From positions 124,001 through 188,000 of the forward strand of contig NZ_JBKIII010000002.1 of assembly GCF_046557615.1 (NCBI RefSeq): a stretch of 64,000 nucleotides of DNA, written 5' to 3'. The first letter of the stretch is position 1, and each line of letters begins with the position of its first letter. Shown piece by piece: positions 44,350 to 53,267 of the stretch. The notes under the pieces were generated by a model. The model saw only the letters and a list, made by a program, of their open reading frames with translations, made no database searches and was not told the DNA's origin. The stretch comes from Haloferax sp046557615. GTDB taxonomy: Archaea; Halobacteriota; Halobacteria; Halobacteriales; Haloferacaceae. The position numbers and the translations under genes are program-made.

Positions 44350-44818
44350 GACAGACCCCTCTCCTGCGCGCGTCGTCGCAGACGCAGACGTACTCGCCGC
44401 AGACGTACTCGTCGGCGGTGCATCCCGCGACGCACTCGACCACCTCCGCGAACACTCATGGACGACGCTCGTCGCCAGCGACGCACTCCTCGACGATGCA
44501 GAGGCGCTCATCGCAGACTTCGCCGACTCTGACCTCGCGGCCGACTGGCGCGAGAAAATCGAGACGTGGGTCGAACTCGTCTCACATCCCGAAAGTGACC
44601 ATCCGGCGCTCGCGTCGGCCTATCGCGGCGGCGCGATGCACGTGCTGACGTTCGACGAAGGACTACAATCTGCCCGCGCCGGGGCCGCACTCGGCGGTCG
44701 ATTCCCGGTCAGTATCCGCCACCCACAGGCGTTTGCGACACTCTTTGCTCCCGAGAGTCTGTATCTGGAGGTCGAATCCGGCGACTATCCCGGCCCCGAC
44801 CGTGACCCCCGTGCGTGA
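44342..44818 (+). CDS. PIN-like domain protein
   Basis: A 158-residue protein starting MSETDPSPARVVADADVLAA. The VVADADVLAADVLVGG strand, the ASDALLDDAEALIADF helix and AMHVLTFDEGLQSARAGAAL resemble a PIN ribonuclease core with Asp residues at plausible metal positions. A nuclease role is likely but not proven. The upstream ORF (22 codons) is the wrong frame of the 32-residue gene. Confidence 0.7.
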   Translation: MSETDPSPARVVADADVLAADVLVGGASRDALDHLREHSWTTLVASDALLDDAEALIADFADSDLAADWREKIETWVELVSHPESDHPALASAYRGGAMHVLTFDEGLQSARAGAALGGRFPVSIRHPQAFATLFAPESLYLEVESGDYPGPDRDPRA

Positions 44819-45211
44819 CTAGTTCGCGGTCACTCTGACGGTACACCCAAGCGACTCGAGTTTCTTCGTCGCGGCCGCAACGTCGTCTGTTTTCACGAGA
44901 ACGTGGTCGGTTGAGTAGGCCGACAGAGCGAAAATAGAGATGTCTTCGTCTGCGAGTTCGCTGGCGACCACTGCCAAGAACCCGACGAGTTCGAACGGGA
45001 GAACCATCTCGAAGGTGAGGAGTTTCCACCCGGGTTCGGACTCGACGACGTTCGACTCGTCTACGGTTCCGTCTTCAGCGACGACTGTCGTCTCGTTCGC
45101 ATCTTGAATCGTCGCAAACGCAGTTTCCTCGGGCTGTTTTGTCTTGTAGACGGTGTACGTCGTCGTGGAGATGGTGACGGTTCCGTCTTCGAAGAAGTCT
45201 CGCGGGTTCAC
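44819..45211 (-). CDS. ACT-domain protein
   Basis: A 130-residue protein of two ACT-like units. The second reads GWKLLTFEMVLPFELVGFLA ... ISIFALSAYSTDHVLVKTDD, typical of the CASTOR/ACT amino-acid-binding fold. A GTG at 45211 is the best start (NPRDFFEDGTVTIS), as upstream in-frame sequence is non-coding. Probably senses an amino acid. Its stop abuts that of the PIN-like gene. Confidence 0.8.
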   Translation of the reverse strand: MNPRDFFEDGTVTISTTTYTVYKTKQPEETAFATIQDANETTVVAEDGTVDESNVVESEPGWKLLTFEMVLPFELVGFLAVVASELADEDISIFALSAYSTDHVLVKTDDVAAATKKLESLGCTVRVTAN

Positions 45212-45303
45212 GTGATGTCCTTCTCGTGAGTGGTGAAAACTCCTCGATCCTGTGTGCGACACTGTGACATGACTCGGGCGCCTACTAGTACGATTGAGCA
45301 ACG

Positions 45304-46104
45304 ATGGAGACAGTTGAATCAACAGATGGAACACCGATTGTATTCGAGCGAACGGGAGATGGGCCGCCACTCGTACTCGTCCACGGGAGTACCGCGGACC
45401 ACACTCGGTGGGACCCTATCCTCCCCGCCTTCGAGGAGCGATTTACGGTTTACGCGCTCGACCGCCGCGGGCGGGGCGCGAGTGGTGATTCTCCGGAATA
45501 CGTGATGGAGCGAGAGGTCGAAGATATCGTCGCGGTCGTAGAAGCAATTGACGAACCCGTGACTCTCTTCGGCCACTCGTACGGGGCGATGTGTTCGCTG
45601 GAGGCCGCCTTGCGACTCTCCACGCTCTGCGCCCTCGTCCTCTACGAACCCCCGATACCTGTCGTCGGATTCGAACCAGACAGCGAGGGTACCCTCGCCG
45701 AGATTGCCGCGCTCCACGAGCGGGGTGAAGACGAAGACGCGCTCGTTCGCTTCCTGCGGGAGATTGCCGAGATACCACTGTTCGAACTCGATGCGCTTCG
45801 GTCGGCCCCGAATTGGCCTGCTCGCGTCGAGGCCGCCCATACCGTCATTCGAGAGGAGCGCGCACGGACCGAGTACGAGTTCGACCCTGCCCGGTTCGAA
45901 GACTTGACGACACCGACGCTACTGTTGGTCGGCGGTGAGACGGCTCCACTCCACGCAGCAGCATCCAGCACCCTCGACGAGACACTCGAAGATAGTCGGA
46001 TTGTACTCCTCGAAGGGCAAGCCCACGCCGCGATGAACACCGCCCCAGAACTCGTCATCGACGCGGTACTCACGTTCGACGACGAAGTGAGAAGTAGAGA
46101 GTGA
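45304..46104 (+). CDS. alpha/beta hydrolase
   Basis: A 266-residue serine hydrolase. The oxyanion strand PPLVLVHGSTADHTRWDPI precedes the nucleophile elbow VTLFGHSYGAMCSLEAAL (GxSxG). The acid and base are probably Asp/Glu near TLLLVGGE and His in LEGQAHAAMNTAPEL. Substrate unknown. Start METVESTDGTPIVF. Confidence 0.9.
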   Translation: METVESTDGTPIVFERTGDGPPLVLVHGSTADHTRWDPILPAFEERFTVYALDRRGRGASGDSPEYVMEREVEDIVAVVEAIDEPVTLFGHSYGAMCSLEAALRLSTLCALVLYEPPIPVVGFEPDSEGTLAEIAALHERGEDEDALVRFLREIAEIPLFELDALRSAPNWPARVEAAHTVIREERARTEYEFDPARFEDLTTPTLLLVGGETAPLHAAASSTLDETLEDSRIVLLEGQAHAAMNTAPELVIDAVLTFDDEVRSRE

Positions 46105-46140
46105 CCCTCTGAGACTCAGAGAGTTCGACCGTACGCCTCG

Positions 46141-46773
46141 CTACCGCTCGGCGTACCAACCTGCAAACTTCGCTAACGCCCGCCCACGGTGGGAGATGCC
46201 GTTCTTCTCTTCGGGCGTCATCTCCGCAAACGTCGTCCCATCGTGTTCGAAAATCGGGTCGTAGCCGAAGCCATCGTCACCACGGGGCGGTACGATTCGA
46301 CCGTTGACGACGCCTTCGAAGAGCTTCACGGGGAGTGGTTGGGTCTCTTCGTGGTCCTGTTCTGCACCACGGGCGGCCGCGAGGGTTCGGTCGTCGCGGT
46401 CCACGGGGTCCGGACTGGCTTCGAACGGTTCGCCGTCGCAGTAGGCGAGGATGCATCGGAAGGAGGCACGCCGGGGTTCGTCGAGTTCGGCGGCGGCGAG
46501 TCGATAGACGGTTTCGACGCCGAGGGTGTCCTCGACGTAGGCAGAGTACGGACCGGGAAAGCCGTCGAAGCCTTCGATGAAGAGTCCCGCGTCGTCGACG
46601 AGTACCGGCTCGTCGGCGTAGCGGAAGGCTTCGCGGGCACCGTGGGCCGCGATGGGGCCGAGTTCGGGTGCTTGAAGCTCGGTGTAGTCGAAGTCGAGTT
46701 GCGTCACGTCGTCGTCGAGGTACGAGAGCGCCTCGCGGACCTTGCCCTCGTTCGTGGTGACGTATCGGAGCAT
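46141..46773 (-). CDS. rdgB: XTP/dITP diphosphatase (RdgB/Ham1)
   Basis: Removes non-canonical purine nucleoside triphosphates. MLRYVTTNEGKVREALSYL is the family start (TxNxxKxxE), followed by DEPVLVDDAGLFIEGFDGFPG with the catalytic Asp region and the C-terminal DDGFGYDPIFEHDG and ISHRGRALAKF. The 210-residue form begins at 46773; a much longer in-frame ORF upstream is antisense to the next gene. Confidence 0.93.
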   Translation of the reverse strand: MLRYVTTNEGKVREALSYLDDDVTQLDFDYTELQAPELGPIAAHGAREAFRYADEPVLVDDAGLFIEGFDGFPGPYSAYVEDTLGVETVYRLAAAELDEPRRASFRCILAYCDGEPFEASPDPVDRDDRTLAAARGAEQDHEETQPLPVKLFEGVVNGRIVPPRGDDGFGYDPIFEHDGTTFAEMTPEEKNGISHRGRALAKFAGWYAER

Positions 46774-46822
46774 ATCCGCCACTCTGCGGGCGGGGTGTGA
46801 AAAGTCGTCGGTGTCTGTGCGC

Positions 46823-47101
46823 TTAATCGACGATGACTTCGACGGGACCGTCGTCGGCCTCGGCTTCGTCTTCTTTCGCTTTGCCCTTCTGGCGCTCGTT
46901 CCAGAGGAGGCCACCAGCGACGAGCAGGACAATCCACGAGCGCCAGCTGGCGAGGTTCAGCGTGTAGCCGATACCGAACGGTTTCTCGACGAGCATGCCC
47001 TTACCGGGCTGCCAGTACGAAGAGAGCATACGACCGGCACTGGGTCGCTCGAAGTTGTACGGGATGCCGAAAAGCGTTCCGCGCTGCGGTTTGTCTACCA
47101 T
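46823..47101 (-). CDS. DUF5808-type small membrane protein
   Basis: A 92-residue protein, MVDKPQRGTLFGIPYNFERP, with SAGRMLSSYWQPGKGMLVEK, a single helix SWRSWIVLLVAGGLLWNE and an acidic tail. The GxPYNFERP-S-GR motif is that of the DUF5808 family as I know it. Function unknown. Confidence 0.75.
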   Translation of the reverse strand: MVDKPQRGTLFGIPYNFERPSAGRMLSSYWQPGKGMLVEKPFGIGYTLNLASWRSWIVLLVAGGLLWNERQKGKAKEDEAEADDGPVEVIVD

Positions 47102-47203
47102 ACGAGACAGATACGCCAGCTGACGATAAATCATTTTGGCCTTCTGTCCAGTTGGAGACTAAATCGAACGCCTGAGGCGAACTAACTGGTATGGGAGTCG
47201 AGT

Positions 47204-48856
47204 TCAGCGATACCGACCGCGCGATTCGACCTCGCGCAGGCGGTCCAGAACTTCCTGCGACCCGTACTCTTCGTAGCCTGCTTCGAACGCCGCAAGGAGT
47301 GGTTCGGCGTCGTCAGCCGTGCCTTCGATGCTCTGAGCGAAGACGTGGAGGTCCATCGCGTGGTCCTCGACGTGCTGGGTATGGTAGCCGAGGCCGAAGT
47401 CGATGAGGTAGACGCGATTCTCCTCACCCGATTCGACGCGAACGTTTCGGGTCGTCGGGTCGCCGTGGACGATTCCTGCTCGGTGGAGTCGCGCGAGGTA
47501 CTCGCCGACGACGCGCACCGAGTCGGCATCGAGGTGTTCGGCTAAGTCGCCCTCGCCGACCGTCTCGAAGGTAATCACGCCTTCGACGGGGTCGATGTCG
47601 TGGACGACGGGCGTCCGCACACCGGCACGCCGAGCGTCGCTCGTCAGTCGTGCTTCGGCTTTCGTCCGCTCACGGCGGAGTCTGTCGTCCAACTCGGTGT
47701 GTCGATACGTTTTCGGAACCCGCCGTTTGACGACCGATTCGGGACCGATATCGACGGTTGCCTCCGCACCGCGAATCGCGCCGTCGTCAGTGTGTGCGCG
47801 TGCGACCGATTCGTGTTCGCCGCGCCACGTGACTTCGACTTGGTCGGGTCGGAAGTTCGGATTCACCTGCGACTCCGAGATGGGAAGCGTGTCGCCCGCG
47901 GCGAGCATTCGACCGCCGAGGACGGCAATCATCCCCGCGTTGTCGCGCAAGAAGCGCGGCTCGGGCGCGTGGAACTTCGCGCCGCGTTGCTCACACATCT
48001 CGGCGAGCATCCCTCGCAAGCGGGCGTTTTGGCCGACTCCTCCTCCAAGAACGAGTTCGTCGGTTCCCGTGAGCGAGAGCGCGCGCTCGGCGACTTCGGT
48101 GAGCATGCCGAAGATGGTCTCTTGTAGGCCGAAGCAGATGTCCTCGACGGGCGTGCCGTCGTCCGCTTCGTCCTTCGCCGCGCTCATGATGCCCGAGAAG
48201 GAGAAGTCCATCCCCTTGACGACGTAGGGCATATCGATGTACGACCCGTCTTTCGCGGCCTTCTCGACTTTCGGGCCGCCGGGGTGTGTCCACCCGACGT
48301 GGCGGGTGAACTTGTCGATAGAGTTGCCCACGCCGGTGTCCATCGTCTCGCCGAGGACGCGGTATCGGCCGTTGTGGTAGCCCAGCAAGTGAGCGTTCGC
48401 GCCGGAGGCGTTCAGACAGACAGGGGATTCGAACCCGGACTGGTAGCGCCCGATTTCGAGGTGGGCGACCATGTGGTTCGTCCCCAAGAGCGGCACGTCG
48501 AGCGTCTGTGCGACAGAGCGCGCGGCAGTGCCGACGATGCGGAGACACGGACCGAGGCCCGGTCCTTGGGAGAACGCGACGCCATCGACGAGAGGACCGT
48601 CGCCGTCGTGTCGTTCGGCGGCGTGAGCGAGCGCGGTTTCGACGACCTCGGGGATGGCGTTCGACATGTGTTCGGCCGCCTCGCGCGGGTGAATGCCGCC
48701 GCTGTCGGGTTGGTAGGGATTCGATTCGATGAAGATGTGGTCGGAAGCAGGGTCGGGCGTGCGGGCGGTTTCGGAGCGGAGCGACTCGGGGTCGTCCGTT
48801 TCGAAAACCGCTGCGCTCGCGGCCCACGCTGTTCCTTCGATTCCAAGAATACGCAT
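47204..48856 (-). CDS. kae1-bud32: Kae1-Bud32 fusion, KEOPS tRNA t6A synthase and kinase
   Basis: A 550-residue fusion typical of euryarchaea. Residues 1-330 are Kae1 (MRILGIEGTAWAASAAVF, metal site TNHMVAHLEIG, DTGVGNSIDKF, GGGVGQNARL). Residues 350-550 are the Bud32 kinase (IVHGDPTTRNVRVE, VYLIDFGLGYHT). KEOPS makes the t6A modification at A37 of ANN-decoding tRNAs. The gene follows rps24e by 36 bases. Confidence 0.96.
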   Translation of the reverse strand: MRILGIEGTAWAASAAVFETDDPESLRSETARTPDPASDHIFIESNPYQPDSGGIHPREAAEHMSNAIPEVVETALAHAAERHDGDGPLVDGVAFSQGPGLGPCLRIVGTAARSVAQTLDVPLLGTNHMVAHLEIGRYQSGFESPVCLNASGANAHLLGYHNGRYRVLGETMDTGVGNSIDKFTRHVGWTHPGGPKVEKAAKDGSYIDMPYVVKGMDFSFSGIMSAAKDEADDGTPVEDICFGLQETIFGMLTEVAERALSLTGTDELVLGGGVGQNARLRGMLAEMCEQRGAKFHAPEPRFLRDNAGMIAVLGGRMLAAGDTLPISESQVNPNFRPDQVEVTWRGEHESVARAHTDDGAIRGAEATVDIGPESVVKRRVPKTYRHTELDDRLRRERTKAEARLTSDARRAGVRTPVVHDIDPVEGVITFETVGEGDLAEHLDADSVRVVGEYLARLHRAGIVHGDPTTRNVRVESGEENRVYLIDFGLGYHTQHVEDHAMDLHVFAQSIEGTADDAEPLLAAFEAGYEEYGSQEVLDRLREVESRGRYR

Positions 48857-48892
48857 TCGATAGCTGGTCGAAAACGACGAGTTAGCGCCGGG

Positions 48893-49216
48893 TTATGCCT
48901 CTTCGGCTTCGGCTTCGGCGTCGACGTCGGCGTCTTCGGCAGTGATCTTGTTCCGTTCGAGCATGTGCTCTTGTTCGACGTCGCGGGCGAACTCAGGGCT
49001 CGCGTAGACCTTCGCGTAGCCTGCGGTCTTGCGCATGCCGAATTTCGTGTTGAGTTCGTGGACGACGACTTCGTCGGAGTCCTTGTTCAGTTTCGCCGCG
49101 AGGGAGTCGCGAACCGACAGACGAGAGGGGGTTGCGTCCTCGTGAACGATCTCGAACCGAACGTCCGTTCGGTGCAACATGGGGTTCTCCTCTTCGGAGA
49201 TGATTTCGATATCCAT
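48893..49216 (-). CDS. rps24e: 30S ribosomal protein S24e
   Basis: A 107-residue archaeal and eukaryotic-type small-subunit protein. It starts MDIEIISEEENPMLHRTDVR, contains TPSRLSVRDSLAAKL and the signature LNTKFGMRKTAGYAKVYAS, and ends in an acidic tail. The S27ae gene that often follows S24e in archaea is absent here; only 36 bases separate it from kae1-bud32. Confidence 0.95.
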   Translation of the reverse strand: MDIEIISEEENPMLHRTDVRFEIVHEDATPSRLSVRDSLAAKLNKDSDEVVVHELNTKFGMRKTAGYAKVYASPEFARDVEQEHMLERNKITAEDADVDAEAEAEEA

Positions 49217-49276
49217 GGTTCAGTTACCTGTATTTGCCCGCGAAGCAAGTAAAAGGATTTCGAAGGGGAAGGACGG

Positions 49277-49816
49277 TTATCCCTGAATGGGTGCTAACAC
49301 GTCGGCAACATCCCCCTCGAACTGGTCGAGTAGGTCACGCATCTCGGTTTTGACGGCCTCTGTGACTCGAATCCGGACCATTCCCTCGTCCGGTTGGCCG
49401 TAGACGATGGTCGAATCGACGGGCGCGGCGAGCGCCGCAGGGAGCGTCGCAAGGTCTTCTTCGCCCGCGACGAGGAGTGTCGTCGGCTCGTCGGCGGCAA
49501 GTGCGTCCACGAGCGCGCTCACGAGTTCGCGCGAAATCGTCCCTGGCTCGTTTGCGACTTCGACGACGTGGCCGGTCTCGATGGCGTCTCGAATCTCGTC
49601 GCCGACGGCCTCGCGCTTGGTCTTGCCGTCGATGACCGCAACCGATGGCGGTCGGCCCGCGCGGCGGAGATGGTAAGTGACGACGTCGCCGACTGCGACG
49701 AGTGGTGCGCCGGTCGCTTCGCTCGATGCGTCGGAAAGCAGTTCCTCGGGGTCCGTGTAGACGGGGCCAAACGGCTCTTTGAACGCGCCGCGAAGGGCCG
49801 TCGGCAGCGTGAGCAT
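49277..49816 (-). CDS. GTP-dependent dephospho-CoA kinase
   Basis: Archaeal enzyme for the last step of coenzyme A synthesis, of the former DUF359 family. Start MLTLPTALRGAFKEPFG. The family motifs are AVGDVVTYHLRRAGRPP, VAVIDGKTKREAV and LLVAGEEDLATLPAALAAP. A 179-residue length is normal. It follows spt4 by one base. Confidence 0.93.
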   Translation of the reverse strand: MLTLPTALRGAFKEPFGPVYTDPEELLSDASSEATGAPLVAVGDVVTYHLRRAGRPPSVAVIDGKTKREAVGDEIRDAIETGHVVEVANEPGTISRELVSALVDALAADEPTTLLVAGEEDLATLPAALAAPVDSTIVYGQPDEGMVRIRVTEAVKTEMRDLLDQFEGDVADVLAPIQG

Positions 49817-49817
49817 C

Positions 49818-50015
49818 TCAGCGGACCTTGAGCGCGTAGCCACCCGGCTCAGAGACGTTCATCTCTTCGGCGATTTCGCTCCGCTCGGGGTGGGTGATGA
49901 CGACGTAGCCTGCCCAGTCCTCGGTGAGGCTGGTCGAACCGCAGTTGTCGCAGGTCTGCGAGTCGGGGTCGTTGACGAAGTGGCATTCGCGGCACGCGAT
50001 GCGCTTTCTCGCCAT
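49818..50015 (-). CDS. spt4: transcription elongation factor Spt4
   Basis: A 65-residue zinc protein: MARKRIACRECHFVNDPDSQ, then TCDNCGSTSLTEDWAGYV. Partner of Spt5 in clamping RNA polymerase. It overlaps the rpo7 stop by one base (TGATG), the usual archaeal rpoE1-spt4 pair. Confidence 0.95.
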   Translation of the reverse strand: MARKRIACRECHFVNDPDSQTCDNCGSTSLTEDWAGYVVITHPERSEIAEEMNVSEPGGYALKVR

Positions 50016-50587
50016 CAGTTACCCTCCGCTGAGGCCTCGTTCTGCTGGCGCTTTTCTTTGAGCCACCCGTGCTTGCCCAGACCGGGCTGCTTGGCGGTGA
50101 GCCCAATCTTGGAGTCGCGCGGGTTGCGCTCGTCGATGCTCTTGGTGACGATGCGCGTGCGCACCTCGTCGTCGACGGCGAGCGTCTGATTCGATTCCGT
50201 CGAAGCGAGTTGCTGGTTCTCGCCGTCGTAGGCGAGATATTCGTCGGAAATCTGCGAGACGTGGAGCAGGCCGTCGACTGGCCCGATGCCGACGAAGGCA
50301 CCGAACTCGACGACTTCGACGACGATACCGTCGACGACTTCCTGCATCTCGGGGTCGTACGAGATGGCGTCGAACTCTGCTTCGTAGTAGACGCCGGGGC
50401 GGTTGGGCAACACGGTGCCCTCACCGATGTCGTGGACCTCCACGACGCTCACGACGCTCCCAACGTCTTCGTCCATCCGTCCTTCCAACTTGTCTTGCAA
50501 CAGTCGCTTGACCCGCTCGGGCGTCACATCGCCCAGGTGGCGCGGGGGAACTTCGACCGTATCCTTGAGTCGTACCCGTTTGTACAT
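50015..50587 (-). CDS. rpoE1: DNA-directed RNA polymerase subunit Rpo7 (E')
   Basis: A 190-residue stalk subunit. MYKRVRLKDTVEVPPRHLGD starts it, followed by an S1 domain with VVDGIVVEVVEFGAFVGIGP and GLLHVSQISDEYLA. It forms the polymerase stalk with Rpo4. An upstream in-frame ATG is inside the neighbouring PIN gene and is not used. Confidence 0.95.
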   Translation of the reverse strand: MYKRVRLKDTVEVPPRHLGDVTPERVKRLLQDKLEGRMDEDVGSVVSVVEVHDIGEGTVLPNRPGVYYEAEFDAISYDPEMQEVVDGIVVEVVEFGAFVGIGPVDGLLHVSQISDEYLAYDGENQQLASTESNQTLAVDDEVRTRIVTKSIDERNPRDSKIGLTAKQPGLGKHGWLKEKRQQNEASAEGN

Positions 50588-50594
50588 TGTTTGC

Positions 50595-50984
50595 TTATGG
50601 TTCCGTGACCGCCAGTGTGGCGTGCCCCCGGATGCCGACGACGGGAGTTCCGCAGTCGAGTACCCGGTCACGGAGGGGCTTGTCGTTCGTCACGACGTAA
50701 TCGCACTCGCCCGAGTCGGCGAGTTCGACGATTGCGTCGTCCGCGTATGATTCGTTCGTTTCGACCGCACGACACCGCGTTGCCAAGTCCGCACCCACGC
50801 TCGCGGCGACTGCCTCGGCCCCTGCGCCCTCTGAGAGCTTCTCCAGCTCGTCGAGGACGGCCGTGGGGACGACGAGGTCTACGTCGGCCGCAAAGAGCCG
50901 GTCGAGTTCGTCGAACACGCGAACGTCGAGTTCGACCGGCATCATGAGTGCGTTCGTGTCCATGACAACGACGGTGGCGCTCAC
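50595..50984 (-). CDS. Fcf1/Utp24-type PIN domain protein
   Basis: A 129-residue PIN protein beginning with GTG (read as Met): SATVVVMDTNALMMPVEL. The first strand ends at the metal-binding Asp of DTNALMMP, which supports the GTG start. PTAVLDELEKLSEG and CDYVVTNDKPLRDRVLD hold the other acidic ligands. Relatives process 18S/16S rRNA. One base separates it from the aIF2-gamma stop. Confidence 0.9.
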   Translation of the reverse strand: MSATVVVMDTNALMMPVELDVRVFDELDRLFAADVDLVVPTAVLDELEKLSEGAGAEAVAASVGADLATRCRAVETNESYADDAIVELADSGECDYVVTNDKPLRDRVLDCGTPVVGIRGHATLAVTEP

Positions 50985-50985
50985 G

Positions 50986-52221
50986 TCACTTGAGCGTCCC
51001 GATACCGATGAGACGCCAGCGAGCGCCGACACGGCGGTTGATGGCTATCTTTGCGCCTTCGGCCGCACAGACCGGACGCTTGAGCTTCACTTCGGCTTCG
51101 CCGCTGCGCGCGCTCGTGACGGCTCCGACCGTCGTCGCCGTTCCGACAGTGAGCATGAGGGGCTCGCCGGTCGAAATCTCTTCGACGTTGTCGTCGTCGC
51201 CGCCACCGATGACGCGTTCGAGCAGGTCAACGTCCATCGTGAACTCTTCGCGGGTCGGCGGGAGGGTTCCCGGCTTGCCTGCGACTTGTCCTGCGAGGGC
51301 GTCACCTTTCGTCAGGCTCGGGTCGAGACCCGTCCCGACACCGCACAGCCCACCGGGACGGACCTCATCGACCATGTTGCCGCCAGCCTGGAGGGAGCGG
51401 ATATCGGTCGTGATTGGTCGCCATTCGGTCTGGCCTTCTTCGTCAACTTCGCGACCGGGGCGAAGTTCGATTTCGTCGCCCTCGTCGAGCTTTCCGGCGA
51501 CGACGCTGCCGCCGATAACGCCGCCCATCAGGCCGTCCCAGGTCGTCCCCGGGCGGTTGATGTCGAAACTGCGTGCGACGAACATGCGACTGTCTTCGCT
51601 CTCGTCGCGGTCGGGCGTCGGAATCTCCTCTTCGATTGCTTCGATGAGCAAGTCGAGGTTGACTTCCTGTTGCGCACTGATGGGAACGATTGGCGCGTCT
51701 TCGGCGACAGTTCCCTTCGTGAACTCCTTGATTTGTTCGTAGTTGCGCATCGCCTTCTCGCGGTCGACGAGGTCGACCTTGTTCTGGGCGATGACGATGT
51801 TCTCGATGCCGATGATATCGAGTGCCATCAGGTGTTCTGCGGTCTGGGCCTGTGGCACTTCCTCGGTGGCGCTTACGAGAAGAATAGCGCCGTCCATGAG
51901 GGCGGCACCCGAGAGCATCGTCGCCATCAGGGTCTCGTGACCCGGGGCGTCGACGAACGAGACGGTGCGAAGCACGTCTGTCTCGGTTCCATCTTCAGTC
52001 TCTTCTTCGACGGTATAACACGCAGGGGCGTCTTCGCCCGGCACTTGCCGGAACGTCGCGTCTGCGTAGCCGAGGCGGATGGAGATGCCGCGTTTCATCT
52101 CCTCGGAGTGTTGGTCAGTCCACGAGCCGGACAACGCTTGAACGAGCGTCGTCTTTCCGTGGTCGACGTGACCGACGAGTCCGATGTTCACCTCCGGTTG
52201 TTGTGGGTTTTGAGTCACCAT
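50986..52221 (-). CDS. eif2g: translation initiation factor aIF2 gamma subunit
   Basis: A 411-residue GTPase that delivers initiator tRNA. Walker A GHVDHGKTTLVQALSG, G3 VDAPGHETLMATML, G4 AQNKVDLV; domains II and III follow. The start MVTQNPQQPEVNIGLVGHVD is the usual one. It is the first gene of the minus-strand block leading through the PIN protein, rpoE1, spt4 and the CoA kinase. Confidence 0.96.
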   Translation of the reverse strand: MVTQNPQQPEVNIGLVGHVDHGKTTLVQALSGSWTDQHSEEMKRGISIRLGYADATFRQVPGEDAPACYTVEEETEDGTETDVLRTVSFVDAPGHETLMATMLSGAALMDGAILLVSATEEVPQAQTAEHLMALDIIGIENIVIAQNKVDLVDREKAMRNYEQIKEFTKGTVAEDAPIVPISAQQEVNLDLLIEAIEEEIPTPDRDESEDSRMFVARSFDINRPGTTWDGLMGGVIGGSVVAGKLDEGDEIELRPGREVDEEGQTEWRPITTDIRSLQAGGNMVDEVRPGGLCGVGTGLDPSLTKGDALAGQVAGKPGTLPPTREEFTMDVDLLERVIGGGDDDNVEEISTGEPLMLTVGTATTVGAVTSARSGEAEVKLKRPVCAAEGAKIAINRRVGARWRLIGIGTLK

Positions 52222-52350
52222 TGACCTCCTGAGAGTAATCTTGCGTGAAATTCGCCCCGAACGCTTGATAAAGGTGCTGTTCTCGGAGCGTTTGCTCGTC
52301 GGCTCTGTGAACGACCGGAGTGAGTCGCGGCACAGCGGTTGTACAGTCGA

Positions 52351-53160
52351 TTACTCGACTGCGGTGATGAGCGAACGGAGTTCTTCGAGATACGCCTCTG
52401 GCGTGAGACCGAGGTCGATATCGACGGTGACTTCGATTGCGTCGGTCGGTGCTTTCGAGAGTTCCATATCGAGGTTCTCGCCGGGGTGTGCGCCTCCTGC
52501 GATGAGAATCGACCCTCGGTGTTCCCAGACGGCGAGCAGGCCGGTGACGCCGATGGTCTCGCCTTCGAACGTCAGTGTTCGCTCGTCGTTTACGGGGAAC
52601 TCGATGCCGGGGAACGGGAAGCCTGCTGTGTACTCGGTGAGACGCGCCGTCTCGCCGGTGTCGATTTCGATAGTTCCGGTCGAAGACTGCTGAATCTCGA
52701 CGAGACCGGCGTCTTCGAGTTGCGCTTCGAACTGCTCGCGCGCTTGGCCTTCGGTCTGGTCGATGACGGGCCCGCTCACGGCATCCGGAATGTTCGCCAT
52801 ACTCGGGTCGAGACTCACGCGCGAGGCGAAGAACATCGCAAACTGTCCCTCTGCTTGTCCGAGCGTCTTCTCTCTCAACTCCTCTTTCAGTGCGATATCT
52901 TCGTAGACGAACGTCCGCATCGCCGCGGTCACCTCGACGGGACCGAACGAGCGCTCGAACAGCGGGTCCACGGTCTGTTCGTCGATTTTCTCCCAGCCAC
53001 CGTCGGCGAGTTGCCCTTCGGGGACCGTTGGTGGACCACGCGCGGCGCTTGCGGTCCCACCCGAACTACACCCGGCAAGCCCGGCCAATCCGGCACTTGC
53101 GGCCAGTCCAAGGTAGGTTCGGCGCCTCACACGGTCGGATGTTCCATCTCTGCCCAACAT
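52351..53160 (-). CDS. DUF6517-like secreted lipoprotein
   Basis: About 269 residues. The N-terminus has a Tat-type signal, RVRRRTYLGLAASAGLAGLA, and a lipobox GLAGC, so it is probably exported folded and lipid-anchored. The mature part is a beta-rich domain with FEGETIGVTGLLAVWEH. It resembles a family I know as DUF6517, without assigned function. An in-frame ATG nine codons upstream (53187) is also possible. Confidence 0.78.
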   Translation of the reverse strand: MLGRDGTSDRVRRRTYLGLAASAGLAGLAGCSSGGTASAARGPPTVPEGQLADGGWEKIDEQTVDPLFERSFGPVEVTAAMRTFVYEDIALKEELREKTLGQAEGQFAMFFASRVSLDPSMANIPDAVSGPVIDQTEGQAREQFEAQLEDAGLVEIQQSSTGTIEIDTGETARLTEYTAGFPFPGIEFPVNDERTLTFEGETIGVTGLLAVWEHRGSILIAGGAHPGENLDMELSKAPTDAIEVTVDIDLGLTPEAYLEELRSLITAVE

Positions 53161-53267
53161 TGTGCGACCTGATGCGGCATCGCTCAAATAGTTTGGCTAT
53201 CGTGACAATTTACTAATCAGACACGTCGGAGAGCGAGGTTTTTCTGTCTCGCATTCGCATCTCCGGT

